This document shows positions 1-8,381 of a DNA stretch of 64,000 nucleotides, one piece after another (position 1 is the stretch's first letter; every line of letters begins with the position of its first letter). The stretch lies in NCBI RefSeq assembly GCF_020177335.1, contig NZ_JAIVMG010000015.1, forward strand, positions 47,265-111,264, in the 5' to 3' direction. This DNA is from Stappia indica. GTDB lineage: Bacteria; Pseudomonadota; Alphaproteobacteria; Rhizobiales; Stappiaceae. Both the position numbers and the translations under genes were made by a program. The notes below the pieces were generated by a model that saw nothing but the letters and a program-made list of their open reading frames with translations, did no database searches and was not told the origin of the DNA.

Positions 1-273
1 GGCGACATTCGCGGCCGAGGCCTGTTCCTCGGCCTGGAACTGGTCGCCGACCGGGAGAGCAAGACCACGTTCGACCCGGCCCGCAAGCTTCACGCCGTCA
101 TCAAGAAGGCGGCCTTCACCCGCGGCCTGATCTGCTATCCGATGGGCGGCACGATCGACGGCCGGCATGGCGACCACATCCTGCTTGCCCCGCCGTTCAT
201 CCTGGAGGACAGCCAGATCGACGAACTGGTCGACAAGCTCGCCGGAGCAATCGAGGACGGTCTGGCAAGCTGA
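1..273 (+). CDS. Class III aminotransferase, C-terminal fragment
   Basis: This is the last 90 codons of a gene whose 5' part lies outside the window; frame 1 is open from base 1 to a TGA at 271-273. The translation begins GDIRGRGLFLGLELVADR, the C-terminal domain signature of PLP-dependent fold type I class III (omega) aminotransferases, and continues with an RGLICYPMGG segment and an ILLAPPFI stretch typical of the family tail. The lysine that binds PLP is upstream and not visible, so the substrate cannot be assigned. A perfect hairpin follows 27 bases after the stop. Confidence 0.85.
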   Translation, partial: GDIRGRGLFLGLELVADRESKTTFDPARKLHAVIKKAAFTRGLICYPMGGTIDGRHGDHILLAPPFILEDSQIDELVDKLAGAIEDGLAS

Positions 274-300
274 CGCAGCGGCCTGCCCCAGTCCTGTCAC

Positions 301-328
301 CATTCGCCGCCACAACAGGCGGCGAATG
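301..328. terminator. Perfect hairpin, probable terminator of the aminotransferase gene
   Basis: CATTCGCCGCC (301-311) and GGCGGCGAATG (318-328) are exact reverse complements separated by ACAACA. There is no T-tract on either side, so intrinsic termination is likely but not certain. The hairpin contains an ATG at 326 that is in frame with the next gene, which argues against that ATG being its start. Confidence 0.5.
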
Positions 329-376
329 CACAGGATCGGAGGCAGCTGTTTCACCACGATGCACGGGAACAGGCAC

Positions 377-1198
377 ATGCGACGCGGACAACCATGCCGG
401 CCCCTGCCGCTGGCCGGAACGGTGCTCGCCGCCGGATCGATCCTGGCAATGCTTGCCGGTAGCCGCACAGCGGAAGCAACGGAGGCGATCCCCGTCCCGG
501 CGTCCTGCCGCGCCGAGGCCACCGGACGCGAGGTCGTCATCGCCAGCATCGGCACAAACGGCGATCTGATTGCCGCCGACGGCGCCCTGTTCCGGCAGTC
601 CGACCTCGTCTTTCCGGCAAAGGCCGCCCCCGCCCTGTCGGCGCGACGCCTGCCGACATCCCTGCAATTTACCGATACGTCGGGGGAACCGGACCGCTGG
701 AACCGGCGCCTGGGGCATTTTTCCAATAAGAAAACGAATGGCTGGCTGGCCCATGCGCTTGTTTCCGCTGGTCAGGCGCTGGTCGCTCCCGCTCAGAGCC
801 CCACCGACTGTCTGGCTCCGCTTTTCGGCGCCGAACGGCAGGCCCGCAAGGCGCGGCGCGGTCTCTGGGCGACAGAACGGGTCTGGTCGGCGCACGAGCC
901 GGACCAGCTTGCCCCGCGTACCGGCCGCTACACGCTGGTCAGCGGCCGGGTGCGCTCGGTGGGCCAAACCCGCTCGACGCTCTATCTCAATTTCGGTCGC
1001 CGCTGGAGCCGCGACTTCACGGTCACCATTCCGGCGGACGACGAAGCGGCCTTCGCGAAAGCCGGTCTCGACCTTCCTTCCCTGAAAGGCGCCACGGTGC
1101 GTGTGCGCGGGGTCATTCAATTTTCCGGCGGTCCGGGTATAAGGGTATTCCATCCCGCGCAGATCGAGCGGCTCGACAAGGACAACATGCGGCAGTGA
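377..1198 (+). CDS. Secreted SNase-like (thermonuclease-fold) protein with C-terminal OB-like domain
   Basis: Predicted exported protein of about 273 residues. The chosen ATG at 377 is followed by MRRG and a hydrophobic signal segment ending near AEATEA; earlier in-frame ATGs at 326 and 359 are possible, but 326 lies inside a hairpin. Residues of the type RWNRRLGH, WLAHALVSAGQALV and ERQARKARRGLW follow the layout of staphylococcal-nuclease-like domains (core strand, helix, then the E..AR..RGLW segment). The usual catalytic Arg/Glu/Arg pattern is not clearly present, so nuclease activity is doubtful. A further domain of about 80 residues (SGRVRSVGQTRSTLYLNFG) resembles OB-fold nucleic-acid-binding modules. 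It overlaps the following protease gene by one base (TGATG), so they are probably co-transcribed. Confidence 0.65.
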   Translation: MRRGQPCRPLPLAGTVLAAGSILAMLAGSRTAEATEAIPVPASCRAEATGREVVIASIGTNGDLIAADGALFRQSDLVFPAKAAPALSARRLPTSLQFTDTSGEPDRWNRRLGHFSNKKTNGWLAHALVSAGQALVAPAQSPTDCLAPLFGAERQARKARRGLWATERVWSAHEPDQLAPRTGRYTLVSGRVRSVGQTRSTLYLNFGRRWSRDFTVTIPADDEAAFAKAGLDLPSLKGATVRVRGVIQFSGGPGIRVFHPAQIERLDKDNMRQ

Positions 1199-2673
1199 TG
1201 ACGCCCTCGCTCTTCAAACGGTTCGTTGCAAAGGGGACCCGCCTCGCGCTCGTGAGCGTGGCCGCGGCTCTGCTTTCCGCCTGCCAGTTCTCCGGCTCCT
1301 CGCCGATCGACATCGGCACGCCGGCGCCGGGCAAGCTGCGTCCGGGCCTCTCCTCCGATCTTGGCGCCCGCGAACACCCGAAGGTGGTTGCGACCTACGG
1401 CGGCGTCTACGAGGACCGGGGCGCGGAACGGGCCGTCGCCCAGGTGGTCGGACGGCTGGTCGAGGCCTCGGACGATCCCTCGCAGAGCTACCGCATCACC
1501 ATCCTGAACTCGCCGGCGGTCAACGCCTTTGCCCTGCCCGGGGGCTATCTCTATGTCACCCGGGGCCTTCTGGCACTGGCGACCGACACCTCGGAAGTGG
1601 CCGCCGTCCTCGCCCATGAGATGGCCCATGTCACCGCCAGCCACGCGATCAAGCGTCAGCAGCGGGCGGAGGCGACCGAACTGGCCGGCAAGGTGCTCGG
1701 CAATGTCGTCCGCGATCCGGATCAGGCCCGCGCGGCGATCATTTCCTCCCAGCTCTCCTTCGCCCGGTTCTCCCAGATCCAGGAACTGGAGGCGGACGGA
1801 GTTGGCGTGCGCACCCTGTCGCGTGCCCGCTACGATCCGTTCGCCGCTGCCCGTTTCCTCAACGCCATGGGCCTCTACGCCGCCTATCAAAGCGCTCAGG
1901 GCACCACCTCCAGCGCGCCAGACTTCCTGTCATCCCACCCGACCACGCCGGAGCGGGTGCAGACCGCCGTGCGCGCGGCCCGGCAGATCGGCGCGCCCGG
2001 TGTCGGCGAGCGCGACCGCGACGCCTATCTGACCAAGATCGACGGCATGCTCTATGGCGACGATCCGCTTGAAGGCTTTGTGCGCGGCCGCTCCTTCCTG
2101 CACAAGGCGCTCGGCATCAGCTTCACCGTCCCGCGTGGCTATGTGCTGGAAAATTCGCCCGAAGCAGTGCTGGCCAGCAACTCCGCCGGCACGGCCCTGC
2201 GCTTCGATGGCGCCGACCTGACGGACTTCGAATCACTCACCGCCTATATGACCAGCGGCTGGATCAATGGCCTGATCCGCGACAGCGTGCGCGAAACCAC
2301 GGTCAATGGCCTGCCGGCAGTCACCGCCTCGGCCATCACCGATGGCTGGACCTTCCGCATCGCCGTGGTGCGCATCGGCCGCACCGGTTACCGCTTCATC
2401 TTCGCCTCGCGCAAGGGCGGCAATGCCTTCGCCGCCGATTATCAGAACACTCTGGAAAGCTTCCGCCAGCTCACACCGACGGAACGGGCGCGGCTGCGTC
2501 CCTTGCGGATCAAGGTGATCCGCGCCGATGCCGGCGATACCCCGGAAAAGCTGGCGGTCGGCATGAGCGGCATTGAGCCGGCACGCCGGCTTGAGCTGTT
2601 CACGATCCTCAACCAGACGCCCGCCGGCAAGCCGATCCCCGCAGGCACTGCCCTGAAACTGATCGTCGACTGA
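1198..2673 (+). CDS. M48 family metalloprotease, lipoprotein (BepA-like)
   Basis: Envelope zinc metalloprotease of about 491 residues. A signal peptide with lipobox LSAC near residue 30 predicts a lipoprotein. The HEMAH motif is the M48 HExxH zinc site, and ELEADGVGVRTL supplies the third ligand (the E of the ExxxD motif). The C-terminal stretch RIKVIRADAGDTPEKLAVGMSG...GTALKLIVD resembles the LysM-like tail seen in alphaproteobacterial M48 proteins. Members of this family, such as E. coli BepA, act in outer-membrane protein quality control; that role here is inference. ATG 1198 overlaps the upstream stop; an in-frame GTG at 1195 is an alternative start. Confidence 0.88.
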   Translation: MTPSLFKRFVAKGTRLALVSVAAALLSACQFSGSSPIDIGTPAPGKLRPGLSSDLGAREHPKVVATYGGVYEDRGAERAVAQVVGRLVEASDDPSQSYRITILNSPAVNAFALPGGYLYVTRGLLALATDTSEVAAVLAHEMAHVTASHAIKRQQRAEATELAGKVLGNVVRDPDQARAAIISSQLSFARFSQIQELEADGVGVRTLSRARYDPFAAARFLNAMGLYAAYQSAQGTTSSAPDFLSSHPTTPERVQTAVRAARQIGAPGVGERDRDAYLTKIDGMLYGDDPLEGFVRGRSFLHKALGISFTVPRGYVLENSPEAVLASNSAGTALRFDGADLTDFESLTAYMTSGWINGLIRDSVRETTVNGLPAVTASAITDGWTFRIAVVRIGRTGYRFIFASRKGGNAFAADYQNTLESFRQLTPTERARLRPLRIKVIRADAGDTPEKLAVGMSGIEPARRLELFTILNQTPAGKPIPAGTALKLIVD

Positions 2674-2726
2674 CACCGCTTCCGCCCGCTTGAGGAAAAT
2701 CAAGGCGCCCGCATCTTCCTTCCGAT

Positions 2727-2742
2727 ATTCATATATTGGAAT
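2727..2742. promoter_or_regulatory. AT-rich inverted repeat ATTC-N8-GAAT upstream of the YeeE/YedE gene
   Basis: ATTC (2727-2730) and GAAT (2739-2742) flank an AT-rich 8-base spacer (ATATATTG), about 40 bases before the transporter start, in a gap of 108 bases that is much more AT-rich than its surroundings. The arrangement resembles an ArsR-family operator. YeeE/YedE genes in other bacteria are often controlled by sulfur-responsive ArsR repressors of the BigR/SqrR type. The assignment is inference. Confidence 0.3.
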
Positions 2743-2781
2743 GTGATATGCGTGCCTGGACGGGATGGCGGGAGGCAGGAA

Positions 2782-3870
2782 ATGGATCTGACCGGCTGGT
2801 TCGAGATTTTCGGCGAGGAGGGAACCTCGGCCATCGGCGGCCTGTTGATCGGCATCGCCTTTGGCGCCTTCGCCCAGCGCAGCCGCTTCTGCCTGCGCGC
2901 CGCCGTGGTGGAATTCGTGCGCGGCGCCATTCAGTTGAAGGTGGCCGTCTGGCTGATTGCCTTCGCTTCCGCCGTCTTCCTGACCCAGGCGCTGATCAGC
3001 CTGGACCTGCTGGACGTGTCCGAGGCCAGGCAATTCGCCGCGCGCGGCTCCATCTCCGGCGCGTTGATCGGCGGGGCGCTGTTCGGCTGCGGCATGGTGC
3101 TGGCCCGGGGCTGCGCCAGCCGGCTGCTCGTCCTGTCCGCCACCGGAAATCTGCGTGCGCTGCTCTCCGGTCTGATCTTCGCCGTCGCCGCCGAAGCCTC
3201 CATTCATGGCCTCTTGTCGCCCTTGCGCGACTGGCTCGCCGGCTTGTGGACCGTCGGCGGGCGCGACCGGCTCGACCTCTTGCAACTGCTCGGACCGGGC
3301 CCCGAAGCCGGTCTGGTGATCGGGCTCCTGTTCCTGTCCGGTGCGGTGTTCTTCGCCGTCCGCGCCCGCCTCGGCCCCTGGGGCTGGCTTGGCGCTGCCG
3401 GTGTCGGCGCCACCGTCGCCGCCGGCTGGTGGTTCACCTATCAGCTGTCGTTCCAGGCATTCGAGCCCATGACGGTGAAGAGCATGACCTTCACCGGTCC
3501 TTCCGCTGACACCCTGATGACCGTCCTTACCCCGCCGGGCACCAACATCGATTTCGACATCGGCCTTGTCCCCGGCGTCTTCATCGGCGCGGCCATCGCT
3601 GCCCTGCTTGCCCGCGAGTGGACGCTGGAGGGGTTTCGGGATGGGCACAGCATGCGCCGCTACATTGCCGGTGCGGTACTGATGGGCTTCGGCGGAATGC
3701 TGGCCGGCGGCTGCGCCGTCGGCGCCGGCGTCACCGGCGGTTCGATCTTCGCCCTCACCGCGTGGCTGACGCTCAGCGCCATGTGGGCCGCCGCCGGGCT
3801 GACCGATCTGCTGATCGACCGCCGCGGCGCGCAGGCCAGCGGCACGGCGGAAGCGCCCGCCCTGCCCTGA
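2782..3870 (+). CDS. YeeE/YedE family membrane transporter (sulfur compound uptake)
   Basis: Integral membrane protein of 362 residues with about nine or ten hydrophobic segments. It has the two characteristic YeeE/YedE half-sites: GCGMVLARGCASRLLV in the N half and GGMLAGGCAVGAGVTGGS in the C half, each with the conserved GCxxGxG-like cysteine loop. E. coli YeeE and Spirochaeta TsuA carry thiosulfate through such cysteines, so the likely substrate is thiosulfate or another reduced sulfur species. The start at 2782 is preceded by GGAGG (2771-2775). The gene stands alone and ends 25 bases before a convergent gene. Confidence 0.85.
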   Translation: MDLTGWFEIFGEEGTSAIGGLLIGIAFGAFAQRSRFCLRAAVVEFVRGAIQLKVAVWLIAFASAVFLTQALISLDLLDVSEARQFAARGSISGALIGGALFGCGMVLARGCASRLLVLSATGNLRALLSGLIFAVAAEASIHGLLSPLRDWLAGLWTVGGRDRLDLLQLLGPGPEAGLVIGLLFLSGAVFFAVRARLGPWGWLGAAGVGATVAAGWWFTYQLSFQAFEPMTVKSMTFTGPSADTLMTVLTPPGTNIDFDIGLVPGVFIGAAIAALLAREWTLEGFRDGHSMRRYIAGAVLMGFGGMLAGGCAVGAGVTGGSIFALTAWLTLSAMWAAAGLTDLLIDRRGAQASGTAEAPALP

Positions 3871-3894
3871 CCAAGCCAGGTCCGGACGTCCGCC

Positions 3895-6045
3895 TCAATA
3901 GCGCCGCTGGCGCCGGCGCAAGGCGACCTGCCGGTTGGAGACCTTGATCGCATCGCTCAGGGTCACGACACCCAGCGGCGTCAACAGGGCGATCAGCTTG
4001 CGCAAGACCTCCGCGGTCGCCAGCGCATCCCCCAGCGCCGTATGCCGGTCCTCCACGGGGATGACGATGCCGAACCGCTCGGCCAGCGCATCAAGCGTGA
4101 GGCTTTCGCTGGCGCCGAAGATGTGACCGGCCAGCAGCACCGTATCCAGCACCGGCTGTTCAAAGCGCAGGCCGGTGCGGCCCTGGTATTTTGACAGGAA
4201 GGTCATGTCGAAGGCCGCGTTATGCGCCACCAGGACACTGTCACCGATGAAGGCATAAAAGCGCGGCAGCACCTGCTCCACCGGATCCGCCTCCGCCACC
4301 ATGTCATCGGTGATGCCGTGGATGCGGCTGGACGCCGGCGGGATCGGCCGCCCCGGGTTGACCAGGCCGTCAAAGATCTCGCCGCGCAACACCCGGTCGT
4401 TGACGATCCGCACCCCGGCCACCGACACCAGGTCGTCGCCGCGCGACGGTTCCAGCCCGGTGGTTTCCGTATCGAACACCACATAGGACAAATTGCGCAA
4501 AAGCGTCTCGCCGATGGTGCTCGGTGTCGGCCGGGCAAACAGGTCGAAGTCATAGAACTCCGGCCGCGGCGCCAGCGGCGCGCTGGACTTCATCGGCCGG
4601 TCCTGATGCTCCACCGCCACGGCCAGCGGCAACCGAAGCCGGGCCTGCCCGCCGCCAAGCACATCGCTCCACACGTCGGTCTTGTGCCGGCTGAGCACAT
4701 CCCGGCCGGTCATTGCCCCCAGCGCCTCTTCCAGCGGTTCGTCGAGCCAGCCTTCCAGCACCGGTTCGGGCACCGGCTCCCCCGCCCACAGCAGATCGAG
4801 ATAGGCCGTTCCATCGCGCCGGCTGGTCGACAGGCGGAAATCACGCACCTGCGCCCAGACGCCGATGCGATTCATCATCCGGTCGACCAGATCGACCACG
4901 GTGGCACTGTCGCAGGACAGCCACAGCGGATCGCCCATCACCGTCACGGACAGGTCCCGTCCCTCGGACCGGCGAGCGGCGATACAGTCCATCAGTGTGG
5001 ACGAGTAGACCTCCGTCATCGGCCAGGCCCCGGCCAGAAGGTCTCCCGCTACCTGGTCGAGCCGATCGAGCCGCTCCCCCAGCGCCCGGGTTTCCACGTC
5101 GACCGTCTCGCGCAGCCGCTCGCGGGCCGCGTCATCCATCGGCGCCTTGCGCAACAGCACCTCCCCCGACAGGGACAGCGTCGCCACCCGCTGACGCATG
5201 TCGCGGGTCACGTCCTGAAGCAGACGGTCGCGCCAGATCCCGGCGGCCAGCTCGTCGGTCACCTTGTCGAAGGTCACCACATAGCCGATCGCCTCGCGCT
5301 CCTCCTCGCCGAGGATCAGCGACATGCGCCCGCGCAGGCTTTCGTGACCGCAGGCGGTGGTGCCGATGAACTGGGCCGCCAGCCCGTCCTTGTGGCTGCG
5401 GTACCGGCCGGAGGAAAAGCGCCGCGTCAGCCGCTCCAGACTGTGCCGCAGCGGCTGACCGGCGACCAGACCGGTCAATCGCCGCTCCAGCCCAAGCGGG
5501 CTGCTGCGCCCCTGATCGAGCAGGTGATGGGCAAACCGGTTGTACAGAAGAACCTTGTGATCGAGGGTGCAGATCACCACCCCCTGCTGCAGATCGCGCA
5601 GCACCGCTTCCAGTTGCCCCTTCTGCCGGTCCGCTTCGGCGGTGGCAACGGCGACCATCTCTTCCACGTCGGCCCGCGCCTCGAGCAGCGCCACAGCCGC
5701 CTCCCGCACGGCCGGCGCGAGCAGCCCGAGATAGCGCCCGGTGTCCTGAGGGATTTCGCGCGGGGTGCCGGCATGAACACTGGCGCGCAACTCCGCGCCC
5801 AGTTTCATCAACGGCTGGGCGACATGGTCGTCGAACTTCAGCCAGACCCACAAGGTCAGTCCGGCGCTGGCGAACAGCGCCACACCGCCCCCCAGCACCA
5901 GCGCATTGACCGGCACCTGCGGCGCCGCTGCCGCAAGATAGATCATGGCACCGGCAATGCTTGCCGAGGTGCCGAGCAGGATCAGGGCGAAGAACAGAAA
6001 AAACCGCAGCCGCAGGTTCCAGCGCTCGGCCCAGCCATCAGGCAT
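3895..6045 (-). CDS. Membrane-bound PAS/degenerate histidine-kinase-like sensor fused to DEDDh 3'-5' exonuclease
   Basis: A 716-residue fusion. Two membrane segments lie near residues 14-38 and 45-70. They are followed by a HAMP-like linker, a coiled stretch (EARADVEEMVAVATAEADRQKGQLEAVL) and a PAS-like domain (GVVICTLDHKVLLYNRFAHHLL). The middle part looks like a histidine-kinase core that has lost its phospho-accepting His and its nucleotide-binding glycines. The last 210 residues form a DnaQ-type exonuclease with all DEDDh motifs: FDTETTG, HNAAFDMTFL and HTALGDALATAEV. Databases usually label such proteins DNA polymerase III epsilon-like, but the N-terminus suggests a regulated membrane-associated enzyme rather than replisome proofreading. 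It overlaps the upstream receiver gene by 8 bases, implying translational coupling. Confidence 0.8.
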   Translation of the reverse strand: MPDGWAERWNLRLRFFLFFALILLGTSASIAGAMIYLAAAAPQVPVNALVLGGGVALFASAGLTLWVWLKFDDHVAQPLMKLGAELRASVHAGTPREIPQDTGRYLGLLAPAVREAAVALLEARADVEEMVAVATAEADRQKGQLEAVLRDLQQGVVICTLDHKVLLYNRFAHHLLDQGRSSPLGLERRLTGLVAGQPLRHSLERLTRRFSSGRYRSHKDGLAAQFIGTTACGHESLRGRMSLILGEEEREAIGYVVTFDKVTDELAAGIWRDRLLQDVTRDMRQRVATLSLSGEVLLRKAPMDDAARERLRETVDVETRALGERLDRLDQVAGDLLAGAWPMTEVYSSTLMDCIAARRSEGRDLSVTVMGDPLWLSCDSATVVDLVDRMMNRIGVWAQVRDFRLSTSRRDGTAYLDLLWAGEPVPEPVLEGWLDEPLEEALGAMTGRDVLSRHKTDVWSDVLGGGQARLRLPLAVAVEHQDRPMKSSAPLAPRPEFYDFDLFARPTPSTIGETLLRNLSYVVFDTETTGLEPSRGDDLVSVAGVRIVNDRVLRGEIFDGLVNPGRPIPPASSRIHGITDDMVAEADPVEQVLPRFYAFIGDSVLVAHNAAFDMTFLSKYQGRTGLRFEQPVLDTVLLAGHIFGASESLTLDALAERFGIVIPVEDRHTALGDALATAEVLRKLIALLTPLGVVTLSDAIKVSNRQVALRRRQRRY

Positions 6046-6436
6046 TCGCGCGCCCCGCCAGCCCCGGCGTCTCCGTGAGCAGCCGCGCCACCACGGCCAT
6101 CAGCTCGGAGGCGGTGAAAGGCTTGGCCAGATGGGCATCCGCACCAAGGGCTTGCCCCTTCTCGATGTCGACGGCGCGCGAACAGGCGCTCATCATCACC
6201 ACCGGGATTTCCCGGGACAGCGGATCGCCGCGCATCGACTGGCACAGGGCATAGCCGGTGCCATCCGGCAGTTCCGCATCCAGCAGGACAATATCCGGCG
6301 GATGCGCGTTCAGCGCCGCGCGCGCTGTCCCGGCGCTATCGGCGGTGTCCACCAGATAGCCGTCTTCCTCGATCAGGTCCTTGAGAAACCCGGTCAGGGT
6401 TATCGCATCGTCGACAATCAGAACCCGTGCGGTCAT
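6038..6436 (-). CDS. Single-domain response regulator receiver protein
   Basis: A 132-residue protein consisting only of a CheY-like receiver. The acidic pair is D9/D10 (VDD), the predicted phospho-acceptor is D53 (IVLLDAELPDG), the switch Ser is S83 (PVVMMSACS) and the conserved Lys is K105 (AKPF). There is no output domain. It is the first gene of a two-gene minus-strand unit and overlaps the sensor-exonuclease gene, so it probably relays to, or is regulated by, that protein. The kinase that phosphorylates it is not evident, because the neighbouring kinase-like region lacks a phospho-accepting His. Confidence 0.88.
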   Translation of the reverse strand: MTARVLIVDDAITLTGFLKDLIEEDGYLVDTADSAGTARAALNAHPPDIVLLDAELPDGTGYALCQSMRGDPLSREIPVVMMSACSRAVDIEKGQALGADAHLAKPFTASELMAVVARLLTETPGLAGRANA

Positions 6437-6623
6437 GCGCTTTCCTCCTCCGCATATTACTATGCCCGCCGGGCCGGGCCAGCACTAGAACGCCATTCGT
6501 CTAGGGTGCGGTCCGCGGGATGGGGCCCCGAGGTCATGACATCGCCGGCCAAGCGCGCTAAAGCAGGGCCAATCGCCGCGCCCCTGCCGATCGCGCGGCC
6601 GCACACATGAACGAAGGCACACG

Positions 6624-7040
6624 ATGACCGATCAGATCGCACCGTTTCTAGGCACCTGGCTGCTCGACCTTGATGACAGCGAGTTTGACCAGAGCGACCT
6701 TCCCCGCTCCGGCCAGTGCCGGATCGAGGAGGAGTTCGGTCTGGTCACCATCCGCATGATGCTGGTCACCGCCGAGGGAGAAACCGTGGAAGGCGAGATG
6801 GCGGCAATCCCTGGCGGTCCCGGCCAGCGCCTGTCACAGAGCGGCCTTGCCGACCGTCTGCTGCTGTTCTTCGAAGGCGACCGCACCCTGACCTCGGAGG
6901 CCAAGCGCGGCAACGAGGTGCTGATGACCGCGCGCAGGCGTTTGTCAGAGGATGGCCGCACCCTGGAAATCGAACAATCGGTGAATGTTCCCGGCCAGGG
7001 CGAAGTGGTCAACACGGCCATCTACCGCCGGGCGCAGTAG
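6624..7040 (+). CDS. Hypothetical protein, small beta-rich (lipocalin-like) domain
   Basis: A 138-residue soluble protein with no signal peptide or membrane segment. It starts IAPFLGTWLLDLDDSEFDQSDLPRSG and shows alternating hydrophobic strands (TIRMMLVTAEG, LLLFFEGDRTLTSEA, VLMTARRRLSEDGRTLEIEQSV). The GTW...D opening and the strand pattern resemble small lipocalin-like folds found in many proteobacterial hypotheticals. I do not recognise a specific family. It stands between a minus-strand signalling pair and a convergent membrane protein. Confidence 0.6.
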   Translation: MTDQIAPFLGTWLLDLDDSEFDQSDLPRSGQCRIEEEFGLVTIRMMLVTAEGETVEGEMAAIPGGPGQRLSQSGLADRLLLFFEGDRTLTSEAKRGNEVLMTARRRLSEDGRTLEIEQSVNVPGQGEVVNTAIYRRAQ

Positions 7041-7057
7041 CCGGATATCCGACCGGG

Positions 7058-7573
7058 CTACCAGACCGCTGGCCAGGACGGCGGCCAGCCCGCCTGCCAG
7101 CGTCCGGCCGCCAGAACGCCGAGCCACAACGCCAACGAAATCAGACCGGCGGTGCGGAACCGGGAGATCGTCCCGCGCGAATCCACCTGCGCCAGCAGGC
7201 GCCAGGCCGGGACGATCCGCAGCATCAGCGCATTCAGCCCGGCCAGAGCGATCAGCCCCATCTTGAGCTGGAACCCGGGCAGCGCCGCCAGCGCATGCGG
7301 TCGTAGCGACATCATCGCCAGACCCGTGGCAAGCGCCAGCAGAAACCCGACGGCGGAGACCGGGACCAGAACTCGGGCAAGTTCGGACAGCGGCACCGAC
7401 GGCCACAGCCCGAGCATCCTGAGATCGAACGGCAGAATGGCGCCAAACAGCATCGCCGCACCAATGACATGGGCAAAGGCGGTCAGATCGCGCGCAAGCG
7501 CGGACCCGGCCAGGAAGACCGCCACCGGCGAGCCTTGCAGAAAATCGTAAAACGCCCCGAGTTCCGTGATCAT
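7058..7573 (-). CDS. Multi-pass inner-membrane protein of unknown function
   Basis: A 171-residue protein with four predicted membrane helices: FAHVIGAAMLFGAILPFDL, LVPVSAVGFLLALATGLAMM, LKMGLIALAGLNALML and AGLISLALWLGVLAAGRW. The His in the first helix (AFAHVIG) and the overall size resemble small DUF2214/DUF6644-like proteins, some of which sit near heme or copper genes; that assignment is tentative. It is convergent with the preceding gene (17-base gap) and divergent from the acetyltransferase. Confidence 0.6.
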   Translation of the reverse strand: MITELGAFYDFLQGSPVAVFLAGSALARDLTAFAHVIGAAMLFGAILPFDLRMLGLWPSVPLSELARVLVPVSAVGFLLALATGLAMMSLRPHALAALPGFQLKMGLIALAGLNALMLRIVPAWRLLAQVDSRGTISRFRTAGLISLALWLGVLAAGRWQAGWPPSWPAVW

Positions 7574-7754
7574 GGTCCGGCTTGTCCGCTCGCCTCAGTC
7601 CATCCTTGATAGCGTGATTCTCCCATTTCACGACCTGTGTCCAGCAGCGGATGGCGTCCCCGCACCGCTTTTCGCGTCCCACCGCAGGACCGGGGACTTG
7701 TCATTGCACCCATCGCCCCCCACAAGAATAAGGCGAACCTCGGAGCGGCCGATC

Positions 7755-8381
7755 ATGACACTCGACATCCTCCCCTTCGTGCGCGCGGGCGACGAGACCG
7801 CCGCGACGCGCCTTTTTGCCGAGGCGCTGTTTCAGAAGCTGCGCCCGTTCTTCGGCGAGGTGGACCGTGCTGTCGCGTTTCTCGCACCCCACCTGTGCCG
7901 GGAGCGTGCCGTCACCGCCCTTGTCGATGGCCGGATCGCCGGCATCGCCGGGTATCGGCTGGCGGGGCGCGAGCTGTTCAACCCCGGCTGGGCCGACCTT
8001 CAGCGGCATTTCGGACTGTTCGGCGCGAGTTGGCGTGCCGCCGGGCTGTCCTTGCTGGAAAAGGGCAAGGAGGCAGGCGTTCTGTCCATGGACGGCATCG
8101 CGGTGAGCCCCGAGGCGCGGGGACGGGGCATCGGCACCGCGCTGCTCGACGCCATCTGCGGCATCGCCCGGCAGGCCGGGCGGCACAGCGTGCGGCTCGA
8201 TGTCATTGACAGCAACCCGCGCGCCCGCGCGCTTTACGAGCGCAGTGGTTTCATTGCCGGCGAGACCAGACAGCTCGGGCTCTTCCAGCTGCTGTTCGGG
8301 TTCTCCGCCGTGACAGAGATGCACCGGGCGATCGACCCGGGAAATGCGCCATCGATCCAGCCCCCGGCAACCGGGCCATGA
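7755..8381 (+). CDS. GNAT family N-acetyltransferase
   Basis: A 208-residue GNAT enzyme. The acetyl-CoA-binding motif A is VLSMDGIAVSPEARGRGIGTALLDAI (R/Q-x-x-G-x-G/A form RGRGIG), and motif B follows as SNPRARALYERSGF. The acceptor substrate cannot be read from the sequence. ATG 7755 has GGAG nine bases upstream; a longer frame back to 7566 would add 63 residues of low-complexity sequence and is rejected. Its stop overlaps the start of the MFS gene (ATGA), so the pair is translationally coupled, suggesting the transporter and the acetyltransferase handle the same compound. Confidence 0.85.
   Translation: MTLDILPFVRAGDETAATRLFAEALFQKLRPFFGEVDRAVAFLAPHLCRERAVTALVDGRIAGIAGYRLAGRELFNPGWADLQRHFGLFGASWRAAGLSLLEKGKEAGVLSMDGIAVSPEARGRGIGTALLDAICGIARQAGRHSVRLDVIDSNPRARALYERSGFIAGETRQLGLFQLLFGFSAVTEMHRAIDPGNAPSIQPPATGP

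Noticed and set aside
4222..6078. 618-codon open frame on the plus strand
   Set aside because: It is the antisense shadow of the sensor-exonuclease gene; its translation is Arg/His/Pro-rich low-complexity with no domain.
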